From positions 1-64,000 of the forward strand of contig CBRG010000137.1 in assembly GCA_000470535.1 (NCBI GenBank): a stretch of 64,000 bases of DNA, given 5' to 3'. Positions 36,455 to 44,558 of this stretch are shown here, piece by piece; the first letter of the stretch is position 1, and each line of letters starts with the position of its first letter. This DNA comes from Streptomyces sp. AW19M42. Its GTDB lineage: Bacteria; Actinomycetota; Actinomycetes; Streptomycetales; Streptomycetaceae. Under the pieces are notes generated by a model, which saw only the letters and a program-made list of their open reading frames with translations, was not told where the DNA came from and ran no database searches. The translations under genes and the position numbers were made by a program.

Positions 36455-37132
36455 ATGAACAACTCACTCGCGAACTCCGTCCGGCCGCTCTGGGCCGGAC
36501 TGCGCGCCCTGCTCGTCCTCACCCTTGTCTGCGGCGTCCTCTACCCGCTCGCCGTCACGGGGGTCGCCCAGGGACTCATGCCCGGCCGGGCCAACGGCTC
36601 CGAGATCACCGCGAACGGCGAGGTCGTCGGCTCCGAACTCATCGGGCAGCGCTACGACCTGCCGCTCAAGAAGGGTCAGGAGACGCCGGCCCCTGACCTC
36701 AGGTGGTTCCAGCCGCGCCCCTCCGACGGTCTCGGCACCAACAGCGTCAACACGCGGTACTCGCTGCTGGTCTCCGGCGCGACCAACCGCTCCGGCGACA
36801 ACAAGGAGCTGATCGACCGGGTCACCGCCGCCAAGGCCGCGGCCGTGAAGGACAACTCCGTCCCCGGCCACCCCGTCAGCCCCGCGCAGGTGCCGGCCGA
36901 CGCCGTCACCTCCTCCGGCTCGGGTCTCGACCCGGACATCTCCCCGGCGTACGCACGGCTCCAGGTCCGCCGGGTGGCCGAGCGCAACCACCTGGAAACG
37001 ACGCGGGTGGCGAAGCTGGTGGAGCGGCACACCGACGGCCGGATCCTGGGCTTCGCGGGTGAACCGCGGGTCAACGTACTGCGGCTGAACATCGCCCTGG
37101 AGCAGCTCGTGAACGCCGCGGCAGGGCGCTGA
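36455..37132 (+). CDS. kdpC: KdpC, K+-ATPase accessory subunit
   Basis: A 225-residue protein with one N-terminal membrane helix (about residues 12-35) and an external domain containing the family motifs FQPRPS, SGATNRSGDNKELI and SASGLDPDISP-like SGSGLDPDISPAYA. It assists K+ access or ATP binding in KdpFABC. A very long hairpin terminator lies ten bases after the stop. Confidence 0.94.
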   Translation: MNNSLANSVRPLWAGLRALLVLTLVCGVLYPLAVTGVAQGLMPGRANGSEITANGEVVGSELIGQRYDLPLKKGQETPAPDLRWFQPRPSDGLGTNSVNTRYSLLVSGATNRSGDNKELIDRVTAAKAAAVKDNSVPGHPVSPAQVPADAVTSSGSGLDPDISPAYARLQVRRVAERNHLETTRVAKLVERHTDGRILGFAGEPRVNVLRLNIALEQLVNAAAGR

Positions 37133-37141
37133 CCGCCCACG

Positions 37142-37178
37142 ATGCCCGGGTCCGGCCGCCGCGGCCGGACCCGGGCAT
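37142..37178 (+). terminator. Terminator of kdpFABC
   Basis: An 18-bp perfect stem beginning ATGCCCGGGTCCGG, with almost no loop. It separates the transporter genes from the ABC ATPase and kdpDE. Confidence 0.88.
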
Positions 37179-37243
37179 TGCCCGTCGCCGGGCCTCCCGC
37201 ACATACTGGCGGCCGACAGGACCGAGTACGTACGGGGAGCGAC

Positions 37244-37981
37244 ATGGCCGAGAGCACCGGCGCGGCGGGCACCGGCGGGAAGAGCGGCACGACCCTCACG
37301 GAGCGGCCCATGGTCCGGGTCGAGGACCTGCACCGCTCGTACGGCTCCGGCGCCGCCGCCACGCACGCGCTGCGCGGGGTGTCCTTCGAGGTACCGCGCG
37401 GTGAGCTCGTCGCGCTCAAGGGGCGCTCCGGCTCCGGCAAGACCACCCTGCTGAACCTCGTCGGGGGGCTCGACAGCCCCGACAGCGGCCGGATCACCGT
37501 GGACGGCACCGACCTCTCCGCGCTCGGTGAGAACGGGCTGCTGGAACTGCGCCGCGACCGGATCGGGTTCATCTTCCAGTCGTTCGGCCTGATCCCCATC
37601 CTGACGGCGGCGGAGAACGTCGGCGTGCCCATGCGACTACGCAAGGCCGATCCGCGCGAGCGCGAGGAGCGGGTGTCGCTGCTGCTCTCCCTGGTGGGCC
37701 TCGCGGACCACGCAGCCCAGCGCCCCGGCGAGCTCTCCGGCGGCCAGCAGCAGCGGGTGGCGATCGCCAGAGCGCTCGCCAACCGGCCCGCCCTGCTGAT
37801 CGCGGACGAGCCCACCGGACAGCTCGACGCGGAGACCGGCCTCGCGGTGATGGAACTGCTGCGCGCGGTGGTGCACAGCGAGGGTGTCACCGCGCTCGTC
37901 GCCACTCACGACGCCCAGTTGCTCGGCCTCGCCGACCGGGTCCTGGAGCTCAGCGACGGGCACATCGTCGAGCACGCGTAG
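37244..37981 (+). CDS. ABC transporter ATP-binding protein, MacB/LolD type, without permease partner
   Basis: A 245-residue ATPase starting at ATG 37244 after GGGGAG. It has Walker A GRSGSGKTTL, signature LSGGQQQR and Walker B LLIADEPTGQLD; the family is the one that partners FtsX-like (MacB/LolC) permeases. No permease gene lies nearby. It sits between kdpC and kdpD, behind the kdpC terminator, so it is probably transcribed on its own. It may work with a permease encoded elsewhere. Confidence 0.88.
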   Translation: MAESTGAAGTGGKSGTTLTERPMVRVEDLHRSYGSGAAATHALRGVSFEVPRGELVALKGRSGSGKTTLLNLVGGLDSPDSGRITVDGTDLSALGENGLLELRRDRIGFIFQSFGLIPILTAAENVGVPMRLRKADPREREERVSLLLSLVGLADHAAQRPGELSGGQQQRVAIARALANRPALLIADEPTGQLDAETGLAVMELLRAVVHSEGVTALVATHDAQLLGLADRVLELSDGHIVEHA

Positions 37982-38147
37982 GCCGTCGGCGGGCCGCAGG
38001 CCGTGAGACACAGGCCGGCCGGGGCATCAGAATTACGTCAATACGGTCAGCTCCAGCACCCCCCACCCGATATGCCGGAAATTTACGGGGTAGCTTCGAC
38101 AGTGGCTGCCGCATCGGCCGCAGCCGGTTCGGGAAGACAATGGGGCC

Positions 38148-40691
38148 ATGGCGCGCGGCAAACTTCGGATCTACCTCGGTGCGGCACCGGGCGTCGGCAA
38201 GACGTACGCCATGCTCTCCGAGGCACACCGCCGGGTGGAGCGGGGCACGGACTGCGTCGTCGGCTTCGTCGAACACCACGACCGCCCGCGCACCGAGGTC
38301 ATGCTGCACGGCCTCGAACAGACCCGCCGCCGAGAGATCGAGTACCGCTCCGCTGTCTTCACCGAGATGGACGTCGACGCGGTCCTGGAGCGCGCGCCCG
38401 CCGTCGCCCTGGTGGACGAACTGGCGCACACCAATGTCCCCGGCTCCCGCAACGCCAAGCGCTGGCAGGACGTCGAGGAACTCCTCCAGGCCGGCGTCGA
38501 CGTGGTCTCCACCGTCAACATCCAGCACCTGGAGTCCCTCGGTGACGTCGTCGAGTCGATAACCGGCGTACGCCAGCGCGAGACCGTGCCCGACGAGGTG
38601 GTCCGCCGCGCCGACCAGCTCGAACTGGTCGACATGTCGCCCCAGGCGCTGCGCAGGCGGATGGCCCACGGCAACATCTACAAGCCGGACCGGATCGACG
38701 CCTCGCTCTCCAACTACTTCCGCCCCGGAAACCTCACCGCCCTGCGCGAGCTGGCCCTCCTCTGGGTGGCCGACCGGGTCGACGAATACCTCCAGCAGTA
38801 CCGCGGCGAGCACAACATCCGCACCACCTGGCAGGCCCGCGAACGCATAGTCGTCGGACTCACCGGCGGCCCCGAGGGCCGCACCCTCATCCGCCGCGCC
38901 TCCCGCATGGCGGCCAAGGGCTCCGGCAGCGAGATCCTCGCCGTCTACATCGCCCGCAGCGACGGACTGACCTCGGCATCGCCCAAGGAGCTGACCGTCC
39001 AGCGCACGCTCGTCGAGGACCTCGGCGGCACCTTCCACCACGTCATCGGCGACGACATACCCTCGGCCCTCCTCGAATTCGCCCGGGGCGTCAACGCCAC
39101 CCAGATCGTCCTCGGCTCCAGCCGCCGCAAGGCCTGGCAGTACATCTACGGCCCCGGCGTCGGCGCCACCGTCGCCCGCGAGTCCGGCACCGACCTCGAC
39201 GTCCACATCGTCACCCACGACGAGGTCGCCAAGGGCAGGGGCCTGCCCATCGCCCGCGGCGCCCGGCTCGGCAGGGCCCGGATCATCTGGGGCTGGATCG
39301 TCGGCGTGGGCGGCCCGGTCCTCCTCGCGCTGCTCCTCAAGGGCCTGGAGAACGGTCCGGGGCTCGCCAACGACGTCCTGCTCTTCCTGTTCATGACCGT
39401 CGCCGCCGCCCTGCTCGGCGGGCTGCTGCCCGCCCTCGCCTCGGCCGCCGTGGGGTCGATGCTGCTGAACTACTGGTTCACCCCGCCCACCCACACCCTG
39501 ACCGTCCAGGACCCCGAGAACTTCGTCGCCATCGTGATCTTCTTCGCGGTGGCCGTCGCGGTGGCCTCGGTCGTCGACCTGGCGGCCCGCCGTACCCACC
39601 AGGCCGCCAGACTGCGCGCCGAGTCCGAGATCCTGTCCTTCCTGGCCGGCAGCGTGCTGCGCGGCGAGACGACCCTGGCCGCGCTGCTCGACCGGGTCCG
39701 CGAGACCTTCGGCATGGAGTCCGTCGCGCTGTTGGAGCGGCAGAGCGACGTCGATCCCTGGACGTGCGCCGGGAGCGTCGGGCCGGGGCCCGTCGCCCGG
39801 CCGGAGGAGGCCGATGTGGACATGCCCGTCGGTGACCACATGGCCCTCGCGCTCTCCGGCCGGGTGCTGCCGGCGGAGGACCGCCGGGTACTCGGCGCCT
39901 TCGCCGCCCAGGCCGCCGTCGTACTGGACCGCCAACGTCTCGTCGGCGAGGCCGAGGAGGCCCGCCGGCTCGCGGAGGGCAACCGGATCAGGACCGCGCT
40001 GCTGGCCGCCGTCAGCCACGACCTGCGGACCCCGCTCGCCGCCATCAAGGCCGCCGTCAGCTCGCTGCGCTCCGACGACGTCGCCTGGTCCGAGGACGAC
40101 GAGGCCGAGCTCCTGGAAGGAATCGAGAACGGCGCCGACCGCCTCGACCACCTGGTGGGCAACCTCCTCGACATGTCCCGGCTGCAGACCGGCACCGTCA
40201 CCCCGCTGATCCGCGAGATCGACCTCGACGAGGTCGTGCCGATGGCCCTGGGCGGCGTGCCGGAGGACAGCGTCGACCTGGACATCCCCGAGACGCTGCC
40301 GATGGTCGCCGTCGACCCCGGGCTGCTGGAGCGGGCCGTCGCCAACATCGTCGAGAACGCCGTCAAGTACAGCCCGGACGGCGACCGCGTCACGGTGGCC
40401 GCCAGCGCGCTGGGCGCCCGCGTCGAGCTACGGGTGGCCGACCGCGGCCGCGGCGTCCCCGACGACGGCAAGGAACGCATCTTCGAACCCTTCCAGCGCT
40501 ACGGCGACGCCCCCCGCGGCGCCGGCGTCGGCCTGGGCCTCGCCGTGGCCCGCGGGTTCGTGGAGTCCATGGGGGGCACGCTGGACGCGGAGGACACCCC
40601 CGGCGGCGGCCTCACGATGGTCCTGACCCTCAGAGCGGCCTCGGGACACGTCCCGGTCGCCCCCGACCTGCCCGCGCGGGTCACCTCATGA
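38148..40691 (+). CDS. kdpD: KdpD, K+-responsive sensor histidine kinase
   Basis: An 847-residue kinase. The N-terminal KdpD domain (residues 1-210) carries Walker A-like GAAPGVGKTYAM. A universal-stress-protein domain follows (about 230-370), then four membrane helices (about 385-480), a GAF-like domain, HisKA with His624 in VSHDLRTPLAAI, and a HATPase domain with GAGVGLGLAVA. It senses K+ limitation or turgor and phosphorylates KdpE. USP domains of KdpD from other bacteria bind c-di-AMP. GACAAT lies six bases before ATG 38148, with no Shine-Dalgarno, suggesting a leaderless mRNA. Confidence 0.94.
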   Translation: MARGKLRIYLGAAPGVGKTYAMLSEAHRRVERGTDCVVGFVEHHDRPRTEVMLHGLEQTRRREIEYRSAVFTEMDVDAVLERAPAVALVDELAHTNVPGSRNAKRWQDVEELLQAGVDVVSTVNIQHLESLGDVVESITGVRQRETVPDEVVRRADQLELVDMSPQALRRRMAHGNIYKPDRIDASLSNYFRPGNLTALRELALLWVADRVDEYLQQYRGEHNIRTTWQARERIVVGLTGGPEGRTLIRRASRMAAKGSGSEILAVYIARSDGLTSASPKELTVQRTLVEDLGGTFHHVIGDDIPSALLEFARGVNATQIVLGSSRRKAWQYIYGPGVGATVARESGTDLDVHIVTHDEVAKGRGLPIARGARLGRARIIWGWIVGVGGPVLLALLLKGLENGPGLANDVLLFLFMTVAAALLGGLLPALASAAVGSMLLNYWFTPPTHTLTVQDPENFVAIVIFFAVAVAVASVVDLAARRTHQAARLRAESEILSFLAGSVLRGETTLAALLDRVRETFGMESVALLERQSDVDPWTCAGSVGPGPVARPEEADVDMPVGDHMALALSGRVLPAEDRRVLGAFAAQAAVVLDRQRLVGEAEEARRLAEGNRIRTALLAAVSHDLRTPLAAIKAAVSSLRSDDVAWSEDDEAELLEGIENGADRLDHLVGNLLDMSRLQTGTVTPLIREIDLDEVVPMALGGVPEDSVDLDIPETLPMVAVDPGLLERAVANIVENAVKYSPDGDRVTVAASALGARVELRVADRGRGVPDDGKERIFEPFQRYGDAPRGAGVGLGLAVARGFVESMGGTLDAEDTPGGGLTMVLTLRAASGHVPVAPDLPARVTS

Positions 40692-40692
40692 T

Positions 40693-40710
40693 CCGCGGAG
40701 AGCTCCGCGG
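40693..40710. repeat. Perfect palindrome after kdpD
   Basis: CCGCGGA-GAGC-TCCGCGG, beginning two bases after the kdpD stop and directly before the 18-bp tandem repeats. Confidence 0.6.
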
Positions 40711-40714
40711 AAGC

Positions 40715-40786
40715 GATGCAGAGCAGAGACCCGATGTAGAGCAGAGTCCCGATGCACGGCAGAGACCCGATGTACAGCAGAGAGGC
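40715..40786 (+). repeat. Four 18-bp tandem repeats between kdpD and kdpE
   Basis: Units start at 40715, 40733, 40751 and 40769 with consensus GATGYAGAGCAGAGACCC. The length is a multiple of three, and an ATG at 40688, overlapping the kdpD stop, would read them in frame with kdpE as six-residue units (DAEQRP, DVEQSP, DARQRP, DVQQRG). Confidence 0.8.
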
Positions 40787-40795
40787 AGGACCGAG

Positions 40796-41488
40796 ATGAC
40801 CCGGGTGCTTGTGGTCGACGACGAGCCGCAGATCGTACGCGCCCTCGTGATCAACCTGAAGGCGCGCAAGTACGAGGTGGACGCCGCGCCCGACGGAGCG
40901 ACCGCCCTCCAGCTCGCCGCTGCCCGCCACCCCGACGTCGTCGTGCTGGACCTCGGACTGCCCGACATGGACGGCGTCGAGGTGATCAGGGGGCTGCGCG
41001 GCTGGACCCGGGTGCCGATCCTGGTGCTCTCGGCCCGCCACACCTCCGACGAGAAGGTCGAGGCGCTGGACGCGGGTGCCGACGACTACGTCACCAAGCC
41101 GTTCGGCATGGACGAGCTGCTGGCCCGGCTGCGCGCCTCCGTGCGCCGCGCCGAGCCCGTCGGACAGGACGGCGGCGACCAGGCCGTGATCGTCGAGACC
41201 ACGGGCTTCACCGTCGACCTGGCCGCCAAGAAGGTCCAGCGCGAGGGCCGGGACGTACGGCTCACCCCCACCGAGTGGCACCTGCTGGAGGTACTGGTCC
41301 GCAACAGCGGCCGGCTGGTCAGCCAGAAGCAGCTGCTCCAGGAGGTCTGGGGCCCCTCCTACGGCACCGAGACCAACTATCTGCGGGTCTACATGGCGCA
41401 GCTGCGGCGCAAGCTGGAGACCGATCCCTCGCACCCGAGGCACTTCGTCACGGAACCGGGGATGGGATACCGCTTCGAGCGGGCCTGA
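40796..41488 (+). CDS. kdpE: KdpE, OmpR-type response regulator
   Basis: A 230-residue regulator with acidic pair VVDDE, phospho-Asp52 (VVVLDLGLPD), Lys in TKPF and a winged-helix domain ending EPGMGYRFE. It activates kdpFABC when phosphorylated by KdpD. ATG 40796 is chosen because AGGA lies correctly upstream. An in-frame ATG at 40688 would overlap the kdpD stop and add 36 residues encoded by the tandem repeats, so a longer form cannot be excluded. Confidence 0.93.
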   Translation: MTRVLVVDDEPQIVRALVINLKARKYEVDAAPDGATALQLAAARHPDVVVLDLGLPDMDGVEVIRGLRGWTRVPILVLSARHTSDEKVEALDAGADDYVTKPFGMDELLARLRASVRRAEPVGQDGGDQAVIVETTGFTVDLAAKKVQREGRDVRLTPTEWHLLEVLVRNSGRLVSQKQLLQEVWGPSYGTETNYLRVYMAQLRRKLETDPSHPRHFVTEPGMGYRFERA

Positions 41489-41575
41489 CGTCAGCCGCCC
41501 GACACTCCCCGTAACCCCGTTCGAGTGAGACGGTGGCCACCCGCCACGACCTCCGGGGACCGGTACGCTTCGGTT

Positions 41576-41992
41576 ATGAGTGCTGTTCCTCGATTCGAGA
41601 AGGCCGGGAAGGCCGAGCGGCCGTCCGGGCGCTTCCGCCGGATGCTCGACCGGCTCTCCAGCTCCCAGGAGGACCTGGAGTGCGAGGAGCTGGCGGAGGA
41701 CTCGCACGCCTCGGGATGCACCCGGATCTCCGAGTGCAGCGACCGCCAGATCGTCAAGGTCACTGGTACCTTGCGGACGGTCACCCTGCGACCGCGCGCC
41801 GGAGTGCCCGCCCTTGAGGCGGAGCTCTTCGACGGCACCGCTCCGCTGGACGTGGTCTGGCTCGGCCGCCGCTCCATCGTGGGCATCGAGCCGGGCCGCA
41901 AGCTCATCGCCTCGGGCCGGATCTCCATGAGTCACGGGCGCCGGGTGCTGTTCAATCCCAAATACGAACTCCGACCGCTCGGCAAGGAGTAG
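41576..41992 (+). CDS. OB-fold nucleic-acid-binding domain protein
   Basis: A 138-residue protein. The first 50 residues are basic then acidic and helical; the rest is an OB fold (VKVTGTLRTVTLRPRAGVPALEAELFDGT and the strand VVWLGRRSI, abbreviated here). Cysteines at ECEEL, SGCTRISEC are notable. Conserved actinobacterial neighbour of DUF3159 (Rv2694c in M. tuberculosis). TACGCT lies six bases before ATG 41576, with no Shine-Dalgarno, so the mRNA is probably leaderless. DUF3159 begins two bases after its stop. Confidence 0.8.
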   Translation: MSAVPRFEKAGKAERPSGRFRRMLDRLSSSQEDLECEELAEDSHASGCTRISECSDRQIVKVTGTLRTVTLRPRAGVPALEAELFDGTAPLDVVWLGRRSIVGIEPGRKLIASGRISMSHGRRVLFNPKYELRPLGKE

Positions 41993-41994
41993 CC

Positions 41995-42774
41995 GTGACG
42001 TCTCTTGACAAGCCGACGTCCGACACGGACCCCACCACCCGCACCGACCAGCAGGAGGCCGACGCGAAGGCGGTCACGGAGGCCGCGCTCTTCGAGGCCT
42101 TCGGTGGCATCCGGGGCATGGTGGAGACAGTCCTGCCGGGGCTGCTCTTCGTCACGATCTTCACCATCGACAAGAACCTCACGTACTCGGCCATCGCCGC
42201 CTTGGCGGTGTCGCTGGTGCTCGTGGCCGTCCGGCTGATCCGCAGGGACACCGTCAAGCACGCCTTCAGCGGGGTCTTCGGCGTGGCCTTCGGTGTCCTC
42301 TTCGCGAAGATGACCGGCAACGCCAAGGACTTCTATCTCCCGGGCATGATCTACACGCTCGGACTGGCCCTCGCCTACCTGGTCACCACGGTGGCGGGAC
42401 TGCCGCTGATCGGCCTGATCCTGGGTCCGGTCTTCAAGGAGAACCTCTCCTGGCGCACCAGGAACCCCGGCCGCAAGAAGGCCTACGCCAAGGCCAGCTA
42501 CGCCTGGGGACTGATCCTGCTCGCCAAGTGCGCGATCCTCTTCCCGCTGTACTGGTGGGGCGACACCACCCAGTTCGGCTGGGTCCTGGTGGCACTGAAG
42601 ATCCCGCCGTTCCTGCTGGCCGTCTACCTCACCTGGGTCTTCCTCGCCAAGGCGCCGCCGCCCATCGACGTCTTCGCCGAGATGGAGGCCGAGGAGCAGG
42701 CCGAGAAGGACCGCAAGGCGGAGCAGACCCGTGCGGCGGCCGCCGACGAAGCGGCCCGCGGCCAGGAGTTCTGA
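41995..42774 (+). CDS. DUF3159 family membrane protein
   Basis: A 259-residue protein starting at GTG 41995 after AAGGA. After a polar N-terminal 45 residues it has about six hydrophobic helices, with the conserved region KENLSWRTRNPGRKKAYAKA between the fourth and fifth, and a charged helical C-terminal tail. Family of unknown function, always beside the OB-fold and trkA genes in actinobacteria. A link with ion transport is possible from context only. Confidence 0.83.
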   Translation: MTSLDKPTSDTDPTTRTDQQEADAKAVTEAALFEAFGGIRGMVETVLPGLLFVTIFTIDKNLTYSAIAALAVSLVLVAVRLIRRDTVKHAFSGVFGVAFGVLFAKMTGNAKDFYLPGMIYTLGLALAYLVTTVAGLPLIGLILGPVFKENLSWRTRNPGRKKAYAKASYAWGLILLAKCAILFPLYWWGDTTQFGWVLVALKIPPFLLAVYLTWVFLAKAPPPIDVFAEMEAEEQAEKDRKAEQTRAAAADEAARGQEF

Positions 42775-42792
42775 GCGCGCCGGCTCGGACAC

Positions 42793-42847
42793 GGACATGT
42801 GAAGGGCCCGGTGCCGCCACTGGCGACACCGGGCCCTTCACATGTCC
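42793..42847. terminator. Bidirectional terminator between the DUF3159 gene and the trkA pair
   Basis: A perfect 21-bp stem starting GGACATGTGAAGGGCCCGG around a 13-base loop, between converging transcription units. Confidence 0.92.
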
Positions 42848-42862
42848 GCCCAAAGTGCCCGC

Positions 42863-43540
42863 TCAGTTCTCCGAGTCCCCCTGGCGCACCGACAGCAGGT
42901 CCTCCAGCTGCTCCTCGCGCGCCTGGGCCGCGACGAACAGCAGCTCGTCACCGGCCTCCAGGGTCTCCTCCGTGCTCGGCGTCAGAACCCGCTGGCCGCG
43001 GATGATCGTGACCAGCGAGGTGTCCTCCGGCCATGCCACCTCCCCGACCTGGGTACCGGCCAGCGCCGACTCCGGGGGCAGCGTCAGCTCGACCAGGTTG
43101 GCGTCGCCGTGGCTGAAGCGCAGCAGCCGCACCAGATCACCGACGCTCACCGCCTCCTCGACCAGGGCCGACATCAGCCTCGGGGTGGACACCGCCACAT
43201 CGACGCCCCAGGACTCGTTGAACAGCCACTCGTTCTTCGGGTTGTTCACCCGGGCGACGACCCGCGGCACGCCGTACTCCGTCTTGGCGAGCAGCGAGAC
43301 GACCAGGTTCACCTTGTCGTCGCCGGTCGCGGCGATCACGACGTTGCAGCGCTGCAGCGCCGCCTCGTCCAGCGAGGTGATCTCACAGGCGTCCGCCAGC
43401 AGCCACTCGGCCATCGGCACCCGCTCCACCGAGATGGCGGTCGGCGCCTTGTCGACGAGCAGCACCTCGTGGCCGTTCTCCAGCAGCTCGGCCGCGATGG
43501 AACGGCCCACCGCACCGGCCCCGGCAATCGCGACACGCAT
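42863..43540 (-). CDS. TrkA-type (RCK) potassium channel/transporter regulatory subunit, second of a pair
   Basis: A 225-residue cytosolic protein. An RCK-N Rossmann domain (GAGAVGRSIA, acidic VDK at strand 2 end) is followed by an RCK-C (TrkA-C) domain from about residue 140. RCK-N binds NAD(H) or ATP; RCK-C domains bind c-di-AMP in several Gram-positive K+ systems. Its start shares one base with the stop of the upstream trkA gene, so they probably form a heteromer like CeoB/CeoC (Rv2691/Rv2692). No TrkH/G channel gene lies beside them. Confidence 0.9.
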   Translation of the reverse strand: MRVAIAGAGAVGRSIAAELLENGHEVLLVDKAPTAISVERVPMAEWLLADACEITSLDEAALQRCNVVIAATGDDKVNLVVSLLAKTEYGVPRVVARVNNPKNEWLFNESWGVDVAVSTPRLMSALVEEAVSVGDLVRLLRFSHGDANLVELTLPPESALAGTQVGEVAWPEDTSLVTIIRGQRVLTPSTEETLEAGDELLFVAAQAREEQLEDLLSVRQGDSEN

Positions 43541-44208
43541 CAGTGACCGCCCTCCTCAGGGCCCTCGGCGAAGGCCGCCTCGACCTTCGCGATCTCGTCC
43601 GTACGCATCATCACGTGGACCAGATCGCCCTCCTGCAGCACCGTCTGCGACGACGGCAGTATGGCTTCGCCCAGTCGGGTGAGGAACGCCACGCGGACGC
43701 CCGTCTCCTCCTGCAGCGTGCTGATCTTGTGGCCGATCCAGGACGGCGTGGTGTGTACCTCGGCGAGCTGCACACCGCCGCTCGGATCCCGCCACAGCGG
43801 CTCGGCGCCCGAGGGCAGCAGCCGGCGTAGCATCTGGTCCGCGGTCCAGCGCACGGTGGCGACCGTGGGGATGCCGAGCCGCTGGTAGACCTCGGCGCGC
43901 CGGGGGTCGTAGATCCTGGCCGCGACGTTCTCGATGCCGAACATCTCACGCGCCACCCGGGCCGCGATGATGTTCGAGTTGTCGCCGCTGCTGACCGCCG
44001 CGAACGCGCCGGCCTCTTCGATTCCCGCCTCTCGGAGGGTGTCCTGGTCGAAACCGACGCCGCTGACACGACGGCCGCCGAATCCGGAGCCGAGGCGCCG
44101 GAATGCGGTGGGGTCCTGGTCGATGACGGCGACCGTGTGCCCCTGCTGCTCCAGGGTCTGCGCGAGAGCGGCCCCTACTCGCCCGCAGCCCATGATGACG
44201 ATGTGCAC
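43540..44208 (-). CDS. TrkA-type (RCK) potassium channel/transporter regulatory subunit, first of a pair
   Basis: A 222-residue RCK protein with GCGRVGAALA, the ribose-binding acidic end VIDQDP, and a TrkA-C domain after about residue 135. It is co-translated with the second RCK gene. Divergent from the KimA-like permease 350 bases away, so the pair plausibly regulates that permease or a distant Trk channel. Confidence 0.9.
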   Translation of the reverse strand: MHIVIMGCGRVGAALAQTLEQQGHTVAVIDQDPTAFRRLGSGFGGRRVSGVGFDQDTLREAGIEEAGAFAAVSSGDNSNIIAARVAREMFGIENVAARIYDPRRAEVYQRLGIPTVATVRWTADQMLRRLLPSGAEPLWRDPSGGVQLAEVHTTPSWIGHKISTLQEETGVRVAFLTRLGEAILPSSQTVLQEGDLVHVMMRTDEIAKVEAAFAEGPEEGGH

Positions 44209-44558
44209 CTTGCGCCTACCTCGCAGTCCTGATCGTCCGGCTGACCTGCGAAAACACCCTGCTCACACTCTTTCCTCGGCTGGCCGGGCAAACAATGGGG
44301 CAACGGTTCGTCCCGTTGCCCAGGATGAGCTTATGCGGCGCCGGGCGCGTTGCCTCATTCGAGTGTCCTTTCCCCGGGGCCACGATGGCAAAGGGGCGGC
44401 TGACGAACTGTTCCGGCGTGTTTCGGAGCTCCTGGGAGCGCCTCGGCGCAAGGATTGCGTTAAGGATTCCGTGGCTTTTCCGTCCGAGTGCAGGAGATTC
44501 AAGTGATACGGGGGTGGTGCGTGGGCGGGCCCCATACGGACCCCTTACGATCCACAGC
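44209..44558. other. Divergent promoter region between the trkA pair and the KimA-like permease
   Basis: About 350 bases. It has a GGGCAACGG/CCGTTGCCC hairpin at 44298-44322 and TACGAT at 44546-44551 just ahead of the permease start. No c-di-AMP riboswitch consensus was found here. Confidence 0.55.

Noticed and set aside
44209..44558. Possible c-di-AMP riboswitch ahead of the KimA-like permease
   Set aside because: I looked for the ydaO conserved blocks and found none. The -10 box next to the start codon also argues against a structured leader.
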